Assembly (NCBI GenBank): GCA_037043235.1
Contig: JAWRVZ010000064.1
Location: 2,386,501-2,450,500, forward strand
Origin: Rhodeus uyekii
Taxonomy: Eukaryota; Chordata; Actinopteri; Cypriniformes; Acheilognathidae
Direction: 5' to 3'
Length of the DNA stretch: 64,000 nt
The position numbers and the translations under genes were made by a program. This document shows, in pieces, positions 23,240 through 34,230 of this stretch; positions within the stretch are counted from its first letter, which is position 1, and every line of letters starts with the position of its first letter. The notes beneath the pieces were generated by a model. That model made no database searches, was not told where the DNA came from, and saw only the letters and a program-made list of their open reading frames with translations.

Positions 23240-24125
23240 ATTTGATTGGACAGTTTAAAAATCTCACATTTTGGGTTTCAATCAAATGGTCAAGGAAAGG
23301 ATAAAAGAGGATTGAACATTTGCTCTGTCTCTTCTTTTTGCTGGCTCTACTTCTTGCTGGCAGCTCTTCTCTCTGTTCTTTTCCCCTGGGGCAATCTCTT
23401 GGGTTCTCTCTCTCTCTCTCTAAATATATGCTGGGTATGATTAATAGAATTTTATCATCTTATACATTTTATTTTGTAACTACTTTGAGTGTAACCATAA
23501 CCAGATATTGCAGTGAGTTATTCACAGTCATTTATTCACAGTTGACCTGAGCATGGAATGGGTAAGTCTGTTTTCATTGTTTAATGGTATGATAGGAAAA
23601 ATCTCCATTTGCATGAATTGCATGAAACAGAAAATAGAAAGTTTAAATAGCTTCAATAGACTCATTACTGTACAATCTGAGAACATTCAGATTATCTCTT
23701 CAGGGATGGAAGGGAACATTTCTGATAACAGTGACGTATTTTTTGCTATAAAAGTGCATTCTAAAAATATAGAGGCACAAAAGTGTGAGGCAAAGAGTCA
23801 AGATCTTCAATCACAGCTCAGTAATTTACTAGCTGAGCAGTTAGCCCTGACTGAAAAGTATAAAACCAATAGGAGACCATTGCAGATCTCAAGGATAAGC
23901 TAAATGCTAAAAGTTAATGGAGACTAATGAATCTGGAATGTTCTGTTCGGTGGCCACAGCTCAAGAAACTGTGCCTATTTCAGTTCTTAAGGTGACGCAG
24001 TACTATAATAGCGCATTCCTCAAACCCCAGCAGAACATAGCAAGCAACCCTCTGGCAAAAAGAGCAGGTTTTACCGTTTCTGTCATGGGCCATACAGAGG
24101 AAAAATGCTGGTCATAGGGGTAGGG
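23240..24125 (+). pseudogene. Possible retroelement gag relic
   Basis: A reading frame at 23553-23903 has a Gln/Leu-rich coiled-coil-like stretch. It is followed by frames ending GHTEEKCWS at 24117, which resembles the second half of a retroviral zinc knuckle. The upstream sequence (23300-23540) is CT-rich and LTR-like. No pol or complete element follows. The identity is a guess from local resemblance. Confidence 0.35.
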
Positions 24126-24129
24126 GTCG

Positions 24130-25370
24130 ACCTCCACCTTTTACAACTTCCAGCTATTGACTTGAGTGTAATAATTAAACACCCAAATTGCAATTATCCT
24201 GTTTGTAGTTTCAAATTTGTAATTGTGTGTGCTACTACATGTAGACTAGGTGAGTTTATTCTTTAAAACACATGATCGCTTTACTGTAAGTGTTGAATGA
24301 CACACTTAAGTTAAAGGTTATAGATGCTCTGCATTCTAGGCCATGTATATTGTTTAAACTAGAGTAACTGCCTATTTGTATTAGCTTACGTCTTTGGATT
24401 ACATTTTCATAAACTTCCATGTTTGGAACATCAACCTTATGTTTCGGAGCAGTTATGTGACAGTACAAAAATATGTAAATGTTTTTGTAGTATACTTAAC
24501 ATAAAATAAATGTAATTTTGGTATATTGGTACATAAATAAAAAGATAAAGAAAAAAATTCTCAGGTCAAATGTTTTCTTGTAATCTAAAAAGCTTGCCGT
24601 TGGAATTAGTTTACTGTAATTATGTAATAGATAAGAGTGAGAAATGGCAAGGTAAAAGTTGTGCATGTAATGAAACAGGTTTGAGGTTATGAGTATGATT
24701 GACTTTCACAAAGCAATATAGCTTTTAATGTTAAGGATATAAGTCGCAAATTTTGAGTAGCATGTGTTTTTTTTATCTTATGAGGGAAAAGTATGGAAAA
24801 AAAATCCTATAAAACCATTTAATTCTACAAGAAGCTTAATTCTTTCAGCATTTGTCTTGATTCGCTCTACATGTGAGCTGCTTCTCTATTGAATCCAGTT
24901 CTTTATTTCTATGTTAAGCGGTTTTCTGAGCAATATAAACTGAATAAACACTTTCTGCACAATGTGGACCAACACGATAAATACTTAAATGTACAGTTTA
25001 TTTCAATACAGAAATATGCATGTTGCTTGTCACTTCCCCCAAATATCAACATTTACTTTAAAACGTTTATTTAAGAAAATGCTGTTAAAGTTCAATCTTA
25101 AGTTAATGTTTTTTCCCACTGATTATACATTCCGTTAAGCATGTTATGTTGACTGAAAGTGAAGAAGGAAATAAGTGGGGAAAAAAGACTATGTTGAAAG
25201 AATTAGGACAAAACCAGCCACACCAAAGGCCATTGTTGTGTGATTATACCATTTACCCTCAAAAACTGTTCACTTAGTACTCTTGTATGAGAAATACAAT
25301 CAAAGAGGAAAAACTTGAACTGCAATTCATTGTGTTCTTTGTTTGTCAACTCAAACTGGCCACTTAAAGG
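24130..25370. other. Intergenic and 3' UTR side of ZP gene 3
   Basis: AT-rich. Holds the probable 3' UTR and poly(A) signals of the ZP gene at 25.4-31.5 kb; no other gene or paralogue exon recognised. Confidence 0.45.
25066..25071 (-). terminator. Candidate poly(A) signal of ZP gene 3
   Basis: AATAAA on the minus strand about 300 bases after the stop; another AATAAA lies at 24997-25002. Confidence 0.35.
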
Positions 25371-25373
25371 CTC

Positions 25374-28300
25374 TCAGAAAGTGGACAGTAGATGCATACG
25401 GTCAACTGATCTTGCTCTTTTGGCATTGTATATCAACATCCCTGCCACCACTGCAATAGAGACAACGAAGAGTCCTGCAAAGACCCCGATGCTTGTGCTC
25501 ATGTGTAGAAATCCACCATCTTCTGAGGCTACAAAATGAAACAACAAGAGTTAAAATAATGACATTGGAATCACATTAAAGTCAGTGTTAAAGTAATAAT
25601 TCAGTCAAAAATAAAACGCTCTGTTTAGTTCCTGTTTCTATGAAGCCCCTCCTTCTGAACTGGACAAGCAGTACAAGTATATTTCGTAAATGTTACGCCC
25701 CTTAACATAAACAAGAATTTCAATCGCCAATCAACGGGGTGTCACAATCTCCCCTCTTTGGATTTTGTTTTCAGTTTGCACAGTGTCCCTATGTTGAAAT
25801 TTTTGTCAGGGTTACTACAAGTCTACAATCGAGTCATTTCAGGGAATTCAAAAACAGTGCTTACTCACTTGAGTGACTTTATGCTTTCTAGTTTTGCAGA
25901 CCTTTTCATGCTCAAACAACAATATTTCACACTAAAGAAAGTTGAACATGTAAAAAAGCATTATAGGACCCCTTTAAACCATATACCTGCAGAATTCTTA
26001 GTCTGTCTCACCACACGTAGGGGACCCTGGGTGATGTAGTGCCTGGCTGTTTCTTGGCTCACATCTCGCTTACGTCTGTGTGCAGCTGGACCAAGGCAGC
26101 CTTGGGCACATCTGGAGTTTGTGCTGTCTTTTGCACACAGGATCACGGAGCAGCTTATGTACACCTGCCAACACAATTATTATAGTGAAAAGTTCTTGCT
26201 CAACACAATTTAGTCATTATTGTTAATAATGAATATGTCACACCTCATCAAAGCCTCCTGTGAACTTGAAAGCTTGGATCTCAAAGTCATATTTTGTGGA
26301 GTCGCTTGGGTAAACCATGACTGTGTCATCCATAACACACCTGAAATAAGACAATCAAAGAACTGAACTTCGGATGTTTCGAGAGAGTTCAGTTTCATTA
26401 CTTGTTGCCAATAGGAAAAATACTTTTTTTCGTGTATTATTTTTTCAAGCCAGAGAGAAAATGCAATACAGAACATTTATCATGTTTTAATAAAGTTTCA
26501 GTTTAAGGGTTTTGCTCACCAAGGCTGCAATAATTTGATCAAAAGTACAGTAAAAATACTTTACTATACTTTAAAACGTAATTTATTTTTTTTAATGTCA
26601 AAGCTGAATTTTCAGTATCATTACTCCAGGCTTCAATGTCACATGATCCACAGAAATGAGAATTCTAATATGCTGATGCATGATAAAATTTCTTTAGGAT
26701 TCTTTGATAGATATAAAAAGTTCAAAGGAGCAGTATTTATTTGAAATATAATTATTTTGTAACATTATAAATGTCTTTACTTTCCCTTTTGATCAATTCA
26801 ATGTGTTCTTGATGGATTGATTCTATTATTTTATCATTTTAATTCAGTTATCTATATTTATTATTAAACTTAATTGTATAACATCACAGAAATTGCTTCT
26901 ACAGAGCTCTCAGTAGCAGATCAAGTGTTTACTGATTAAATGCTTTGAGCAACTTGAACTTATAATTACATGACAAATCACTTTTTCTTTCATTATTAAA
27001 CTTCAAACAGGTGTGTTTAGGACTGAAAAAGGGTTCAGGTGCACAAAATCTTTAGTTTGTAAGTGATAAATGGTTTTGAGGAAAGCCATTGTGAAGTTTT
27101 CAACAAAGCCTTGAAGGTCAGCTGTTCATTTGAAGGACACCACCTACTTTCTACGTGGGCTTGAACCTGAAACCTTTGTGTTAGTAGACCAAAAGCTTAA
27201 TACAGTGAGACTTTAATCTAGCAACGATCCTGCAGTGTTTTAAACTTGACCAATGACAAGCTTGGAGAATAATGAATAAACTTCTACTCTATCATTAGTG
27301 CATACCATTGCTCATTCCGAAAATGTAAATTTAGTTCATGATAAAGTATTACCCATCTTTGATGATGTCATAAAAGACAGGACTGAAAGGATTGTCTTCA
27401 GGAGTGGCCCTGCAGGACTCAATGAAGAGTTCAGTCTTTGGGAGAGCAGTACGAGCTTCAACGCCCATGTAGATCTTATCCATCAACTGAACCTGCACTG
27501 GATACTTGCTGGGATCAACCTGACTGTTAAAGCTGTTGTCAGTGAAAACTTTAAACGAGTAACTAAATGTGCCAAAGCTGGATTCAGTGAAGATGAAGTC
27601 AGATTTGTGGTTGATGTAGCGGTTGGACACACTGGCTACTTTGGGATATTGGCAGGAGAAGCCGAAATTAACTTGATTACGTCTGGTGATAACATCATTC
27701 GGGTTCTCAAAGGAGTTTATCTCGTTTTTGAAGACGATGAAATCTCCAGAGTCCTGGTTGGGTTAAATGAAGAAAAAAAGAATCAGAATGTAAAGTGCTT
27801 CAATGCTCAAATATTCAAAAAAAGAACTTAGAAGAACATAAAACACAATGTCCATACATCCATCGTAGTGCCACAGGTGTTGAGGGACATTGTGCCCAGG
27901 ATGTGGGTTTGATTGGAAGTAAGAGAACAGGTGGGGTCTCGCAGTTGGAGCCAGTCCTGGTCAATGCCAACCATGGAGGCTTTACTGACTACAATGCTGA
28001 TACTGTCACTGTCACAGATGACGTTTGCTTCACCTTAAAAGATATGATGCATTTATTAAGTCAATTCTGTTTTTATGTAACTTGCATTTAAAAAACACCA
28101 AGGGATGACACAACTTATTCTATGCAAGTATGTGAATGCAAAAGCATCTAGCGGCACAATTTGACTGTTGAAAACAAATGCCATTCATAACTTACAGCAT
28201 TTTCAGTGGATATTAGTGATTAATCTGTTCTAAATGGTGAAAGTGGTGAGGATTTTGGTTGATCTACAGAGATTCACCAAAAAGATGTGTTCACTAATTC

Positions 28301-30230
28301 GTTCATTGGCTCTTCTACAAGTAATCAATGCATTTGTGCTTTATGAATGAGTCATAGATTCATTCAGTTAACAGATTCATCAAAAAATATTGCGCGTCTA
28401 CAAATTCAATAAGTTAAAGAACTATAGGAAGTGTTAAACTCATTGTTTTCTCCATAAATTACAACAAAGCATCCAGTAAATTATGAGTTTAACATGGTTA
28501 ACACAATCACAGAACGAACTGATCAAATCAAATGCAAGAGAACTTTAGAACATTCAGCAGTCATGTGTCTCAAATGATCAAGGCGCGAATGGTACGTTCA
28601 ATTAAAAGATTTATTCAAAAACTGTTCACAAACCACACAAAACACACTAGTAGTTCACATATGTATTCAAATACTTGCATAAAAGATGTTTCTGCTATTT
28701 ACCTGATAGAACCCTTGCTTTTGCCACAATCACAATAATGCACCTCATTTCTGACTGACTGATGAAGACAGAAAAGAACTCTTGAGAAATTATACAGAGA
28801 ACACAAATACACTTAAATAAGTTAAATAAACACCCCCTTTTACCTGTGAAGTGTCTCTGCTGTGAAGCACACAGGTACATGACGATACAGATCCATCTTC
28901 TGTGGAGTCCAGGTCAGTGTTGCCATCATAACCCCATTACTCAAACTTGTCAGTGTCTTCGACATATTAGAGGGGCCACTGACCTGGAAGTCATAGATGC
29001 TACACGAGAAGAAACGAAAGATCACATAATATCAACTCAAGTTACTGGCACATGAAAAACCTGCTTCAGCAAACATCGTCAGTTGAGCATATCAAGGTAT
29101 GCGTTTGACCTAGTAATAAAAATAAATTCAGTTCAATTAATCTCCTAACCAAAGTCACAATGTTCTCTTTCACAATGTTCTCTGAATTTTGAAAACACAA
29201 ACAATGTATAAATAATGTTTTTGTGCTTTTTGAGTCCTTTATTAAAGAGACAGAAAACTCTGAGCAGAAAATAACCTTACTAGAAGAATGTTAGTTCATA
29301 ACTTTGAGAGAACCTTGCCAGAACATTAGCCAACGTTCTGGGAATGTTCCATGTTAGCTGGGCTGTTGAAGTTTGGTAGCAACAGAAATGTTATAAAGTG
29401 AAAAGCAATTAAATCCAGAGAATAGTGAAAACTAACTGGCTGACAAAGAGTGGAAGAGAAATATGTAACACCAAACATTATTCGGACCTGTTGTCTGAGA
29501 CCTGTGCTTGGATGGTGATCTCGTGAGCCTGTCCCACAGCAGCATGATGTACATCACCATGCAAAGGAGTTGGTGTCAAGAAACTTGGCTTGTCCACCCC
29601 TGGCACACAACCCTGAGCTGGTGGAAGAACTGCAAGATGCCGAAGATTGTGTGTAAATCCACAGAAACAATGCACACATAATATTGTGTCAGTTGTACAC
29701 TGTTCCTTGATGAACACAAAAGACCTAACATACACATTTTAACTGTTTTTGGTAACACTTTATTTTAAGGTGACGTATTTACACGTTACTACTACATGTA
29801 CTTACTGTAGTAATAACTGTAATTCAGCTTACTTACAAGTAACTAACCCTAAACCAACCCTAACTTCTATAGTAGTAAACTAATATTACACAGTACTTAC
29901 AATAATTACAATGTAACTACATAACCTCAATAAATAAGTGCAACCCAAACTTTTCACTAAATAAAAATAGTCTCTGTTTGAACCATAGAAGATGTGCTAC
30001 TATGTGATTTTCACTTACTTTCAACCCCAAACTGCAGAGGCACTTGACTGAGGGCAGTTGGACTACTGCCATTGAATGCACTAGTGGCTGAGAAGACCCC
30101 ATTATCTTCCATCACAGTAATGTTTGAAACAGGATAATCCTCCAGGATGAGTTCAAACACATGCACACCCTGACCCAGCAAATCTCTTTTGTGCAAAGTG
30201 CATGATTCCTATGAACAGAATATAAATATA

Positions 30231-30261
<31 letters not shown>

Positions 30262-31472
30262 GAAACATTACCTCTTGGAGATGTATGTTTGGATGTAGAT
30301 GGCACAGTGTGCAGTTGGCATCGTTAAACCTGCATCTCACAACGTCGTTATCTGGGTCATGTGCCAGCAATTGAAGGTTCTGGAAGCAGTTCTGAGGAAT
30401 CCTGAATATTGCCAAAAAGAAAGATGCATTATTTATTTATTGCAGTAGATGTGTTTGTTAATGCAAATTCAAATGTAAACTATATTAATTAATACATTAA
30501 AATGCACAAACCTTAAGTTTGGAATTGCTGCTGAAACAGGGGATCTGTTTGGAGACTGAGTGTCAGATCGACGCCCGCTGTCAACACGAGTGCGCAGCAT
30601 CCAACCACCAACACCATGAAGATTATCCTCCCAGCAGCAACCAGAGGAACTGATAGAAATATGTGATCAAATGCCTATACATTCTCTTAATGCCATGCAT
30701 TTTATGTGTTTAAACGCATGAGTTCGCTTTACACATTAACTACTAAATTTAGCACAATGACAATCCTTTAACCTGAGTCATTAACTTTTAAGGTCTTTAG
30801 TATGTGCATTTTGAGATTTTATTATGTATATTTTGTGATTTGTAAGACTTTTAACTATAACTTAAGGTAAAACATAATAGTTCTATAATTGAAAAGCAGT
30901 GTCAGAGTTACCTCAAAGTGAAGGGACCATTACTAGTGACATTGGTGGCCATGTGAACCTCTGATTGGCACCACAGATTTTGAGCTGCGCTGTCTGTCTC
31001 CATAGGTTCTGTGTTTGTGAGGACGCCACAGGATCCACTCTCACAGATCCAGCTGACTTGAGAACCACAAGGACCCCTACTGAACTCTCTGTAGTAAAGG
31101 TGTATCTGCCAAAAACATACAGAGGAGACCATGGATACCACAAGTTGTGAGATTTGTTTTTTTGTTGTGGAACATTTTAGTTTAAAGATAAAAAAAGCTC
31201 ACATGTCCACTGTTATTGCCCAGGAGCAAAAGATACACTTTCACATATGTCAAAACTATTTAAAGTTACCAATTATACTGATCAATTTCTCCTTTTCAGT
31301 AATTGAAATAAAACGGAGATAAAATCAAATTTGAAAATTAAGAATTTACCTCCACTGATCCACCTGGAAATCTGTTTCCAGGCATGAACGTCATGGATCC
31401 CCCGTAGAAACCTACGGCTGGTCCCACAGCGAGAGTCAAGCTAAGCAGCAGCAGTATCGCTCCGTGTGCCAT
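25374..31472 (-). CDS. ZP-domain protein, paralogue without repeat (13 exons, complete)
   Basis: Predicted product about 711 residues. Coding exons: 31472-31350, 31105-30912, 30649-30512, 30401-30272, 30208-30019, 29629-29488, 28999-28844, 28758-28703, 28033-27858, 27753-27353, 26340-26244, 26164-25987, 25528-25374. Exon sizes 123, 138, 142, 176, 401 and 97 are identical to the matching exons of the gene at 2.8-9.0 kb, and all phases agree. It has a signal peptide (about 1-21), a start module with GGSMTF as in gene 1, and a DPDNDVVRCRF module where gene 1 has DPDGDQVRCRY. The ZP-N motif is NQTHILGTMSLNTCGT, the ZP-C exon reads open, and RRKR (631-634), YITQGPLRV and a membrane span (about 670-695) follow. 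It lacks the Trp/Gln insertion. The donor of exon 6 (GTCCGA) is weak; otherwise splice sites are good. Likely an extracellular polymer-forming protein; tissue and symbol unknown. Confidence 0.9.
26510..26900. repeat. Dispersed fish repeat in ZP gene 3 intron
   Basis: The stretch with TCAATGTCACATGATCCACAG and ATTCTTTGATAGATATAAAA, then TTATTTGAAATATAATTATT and AATGTCTTTACT, also occurs at 33320-33620, where the SINE copy is inserted. Confidence 0.6.
29750..29940. repeat. Dispersed repeat in ZP gene 3 intron
   Basis: GGTAACACTTTATTTTAAGG at one end with ACCCTAAACCAACCCTAACT inside; a composition and layout typical of short fish MITEs. Confidence 0.5.
30234..30261. repeat. (CA)n microsatellite
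   Basis: Alternating C and A in an intron immediately beside exon 4 of ZP gene 3. Confidence 0.9.
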
Positions 31473-31672
31473 TGTGTCTGATGAAAGTGTGAACAATGTG
31501 AACAATGCCTTTTACATGTGAAATGGGTGGACACTTTCAGTTTCCTTAAGACAAGCAATGTGATAAATGACAGGAATCTGCTTCCTTGAAAAAATGACAT
31601 ACACAGATTATTTATTTACACAACATTATACAGATAACAATATAAACCAAGGGTAACATGTTATACTTTCAA

Positions 31673-31680
<8 letters not shown>

Positions 31681-31721
<41 letters not shown>
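31681..31721. repeat. (AT)n microsatellite
   Basis: Uninterrupted alternating A and T about 200 bases upstream of ZP gene 3. Confidence 0.95.
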
Positions 31722-31723
<2 letters not shown>

Positions 31724-31861
31724 TTAGTATTTTTCAAAACCTCAATTCTTAAAATGGTAAGAAAAAGTTTTCAAAATATAAATTTATAAACTCACGTTAT
31801 CAGTCAATATTCAAGAGGAAATTCACATTCCACAAACAAAATACCAAATATTGAATCACTG

Positions 31862-32387
31862 TGTAACAAAGGGACTCACAGGCAGAGATCCAATCGCTTG
31901 TCTTTATTAAGAATGGTCATAAAACAGGCAGGGATCACAAAGGCAGGCAGACGGAAACAGGGTCGAGGTACAGGCGGTGGTCAAGACAGGCAGATATCAA
32001 TCATGAACGTTAATCCAAGCACAGGTCAGGTCAGGTCAGGTCAGGTCAGGGCAGGAAGGCAGGCAGGCAGGCAGGCAGAACAGGATCACAAACGGGTAAC
32101 AGCAGAATCGGCAGCAGAATAAACAAGACAGGAATAACCGCTCAGAATTGATAACCACGGCTAATCAAGACTTCGCAGTGAGTGTGTGTGTGAAGCAGTC
32201 TTTTATAGTCCAGGTGATGATGAACAGGTGATTTGACAAACAATGATAATGGAGTCCAGCTGTGATGTGTGTAATCAGTCCAGTGTGATGGTTGCTGGGA
32301 AATGTAGTGTGTAGTGAAGTGTCAGTATAAGTGAGTGAGCTCCTTCTGGTGGCCATGGAGGGGAGCGCAGAGCTCATATTCATAACA
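31862..32387 (-). mobile_element. Solo LTR (family B) with 5-bp target duplication
   Basis: On the minus strand it runs from TGTTATGAATATGAGC to TTTGTTACA, 526 bases. CACTG precedes it (31857-31861) and follows it (32388-32392), an exact 5-base duplication. Inside are a TATAAAAG box (32207-32200 on minus), an AATAAAG poly(A) signal, and short tandem (AGGTC)n and (AGGC)n tracts at 32023-32078. No internal retroviral genes. Confidence 0.92.
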
Positions 32388-32392
32388 CACTG

Positions 32393-33729
32393 TTAATCAT
32401 GCTCCACCTAGTATCTCTGGAATGACTACTACCTATCATGGCTAAATGTATGATGATAGGTCAATATTTCTTAAAGCAATATAATGATATGCATCTTTAA
32501 AACTAATCTATAAGAAATCTACATCTATCAAAAAAAATCTACTTGAAGAACAGAACTACTCTATGGGCAACATGAGGTTATAATTATAAACCTTGGCTTC
32601 TCTCTAGCTCATGAATCAGCTCTAACTCATTAATGCTAAATAAGGTTGGTATATTGTTATAAATCCAGCCTTTAAATTATAAGAACCAATTTACTTTTAA
32701 TATAATTGTTTATTTAGAGAAACAGTTGGGTACCTTTCATAACATTTCCTTCAGAAGTAGAGTTGAGAGGAAAAGTGACTGAGAGATGAAAAAACATTTT
32801 GTTTGCAAAAACATTAAAAAGAAAAAGTTAAACTGAACAAAAGTGTTTTGTGTAGTGTAGAACGTCCAGTGTATTTCCTTTTGCTGTTAAGATGTAAAAG
32901 TTACATTAAAATCGATAGCTTATTTAAAAGTTAAGTTAAAATAGGTTTTATTTAGATTTACAAAAATCAAAACGCTGTTGTTAATATTGTGCCATTGCAA
33001 GATTATGTAAAAATAATCTACAACAATAATAGTTATAATGTTAACATCACTGAATATTATTGAATCCATTCAGGGCTGATTTTATAGTATATGTGTTTTA
33101 TGTATTATACACACAAGCGTTCAAAAGATAAGATTTTTTTGAAAGTCTATTATGCTCAACAAGGATTTTCTGTTGCTCAAACAGTAGAGCATGGCGTTTG
33201 CAATGCCACATTTGTGGGTTCGACTCCCAGGGAAAGCAAGAACTGATTAGAATGTCAATGTGTTTCTTGAACGCAATGTAAGTTGCTTTGGATAAAAGTG
33301 TCTGCCAAATGTAAAATAGTAATATTATGCAATACTTTTACAATTAAAAATGACTGTTTTCTAATTTAATATATTTTCAAATGTAATGGCAAAGCATCAT
33401 TGCTCTAGTGTTCAATGTCACACGATCCTTTAGAAACAATTATAATATGATAGTTTATTGCTCAAGAAAAATGTCTGCTTAATATTTTTTTGTGGAAACC
33501 GTGATAGAAAGTTCCAAGAACATCATTTATTTGAAACAGAAATATTTTGTGACAGTACAAATGTCTTTACTGTCAGTGTCACTCTATTATTTTCCTTGCT
33601 AAATAAAAGTATTTAATTTATAACTTAGTGTAACCTACGTAATGGCATACTTACGTTTAAGAAAACAAAACAGTTTGTTTTAATCTCGAATTAGAAATAC
33701 CTACATATTGACCCTGAAAAATTGTCCAT
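32393..33729. repeat. Intergenic between ZP gene 3 and golim4, mostly repeats
   Basis: No gene. From about 33100 to 33620 a dispersed repeat (GGAAACCGTGATAGAAAGTT, TTATTTGAAACAGAAATATT) is split by the SINE at 33170-33318. The part 32400-33100 is AT-rich with nothing recognised. Confidence 0.5.
33170..33318 (+). repeat. tRNA-derived SINE copy, best preserved head
   Basis: TGCTCAAACAGTAGAGCATGG resembles box A and GGTTCGACTCC is a good box B. The body then runs GGGAAAGCAAGAACTGATTA and TTGCTTTGGATAAAAGTGTC. It is inserted into another dispersed repeat (33100-33620), so it is the younger of the two. Not a functional tRNA gene. Confidence 0.78.
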
Positions 33730-34230
33730 GTGTCCTAATCGCGAATTTCATGACTGCTTTTTTTGGCCAGTTTTCGGAGACTTTCAGACACACGCCCCTC
33801 CCATTCACAGCGAATCTCTTTTGATTGACATGAAGTTTAACCAATCAAAGTAATGGAATGTTTGTAATGGGCGGGATTTCCTTCAGCGCTGGATGGTCTT
33901 CTGCAGCTCTAGGTGACACGTAACGAAAGGTGCGATTAGGCCTTTCTAACCTTATTTATTAGACTGCTTTTCACTATGTAAACATCTTCACAGAGCTTTG
34001 GCTAAGCACGAGGAATAAATTCAACCGGATTCGTGACTTTCTATAAACTGCTGAATGTCTTTGGAAAACTAACTTGGCAAAACGTGAGATAATTCATACG
34101 TATATGTCGCATGAGTAACAGTCCAGAGGTATAATGTTTCATGAGGACTCTCGGAGAGGACAGAGTTGTTTCTATACTGAAGAGTGAAAAGAAAATCATT
34201 CCCAGGAACTTTTCCAGGAGAGGAGGTAAC
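33730..34230 (+). promoter_or_regulatory. golim4: Probable golim4 promoter and 5' UTR
   Basis: Higher GC than the surroundings, with a CGCCCCTCCC box near 33793 and a CCAATC motif near 33840, just upstream of the first golim4 exon. No TATA box is evident. The transcription start cannot be fixed from sequence alone. Confidence 0.4.

Noticed and set aside
27298..27831. 177-residue plus-strand frame
   Set aside because: Antisense of the ZP-C exon of gene 3 (27753-27353), which is fully supported on the minus strand.
33180..33250. Possible tRNA gene (box A and box B)
   Set aside because: It is the head of a SINE with a conserved SINE tail, found in four copies; the tRNA fold is not complete.
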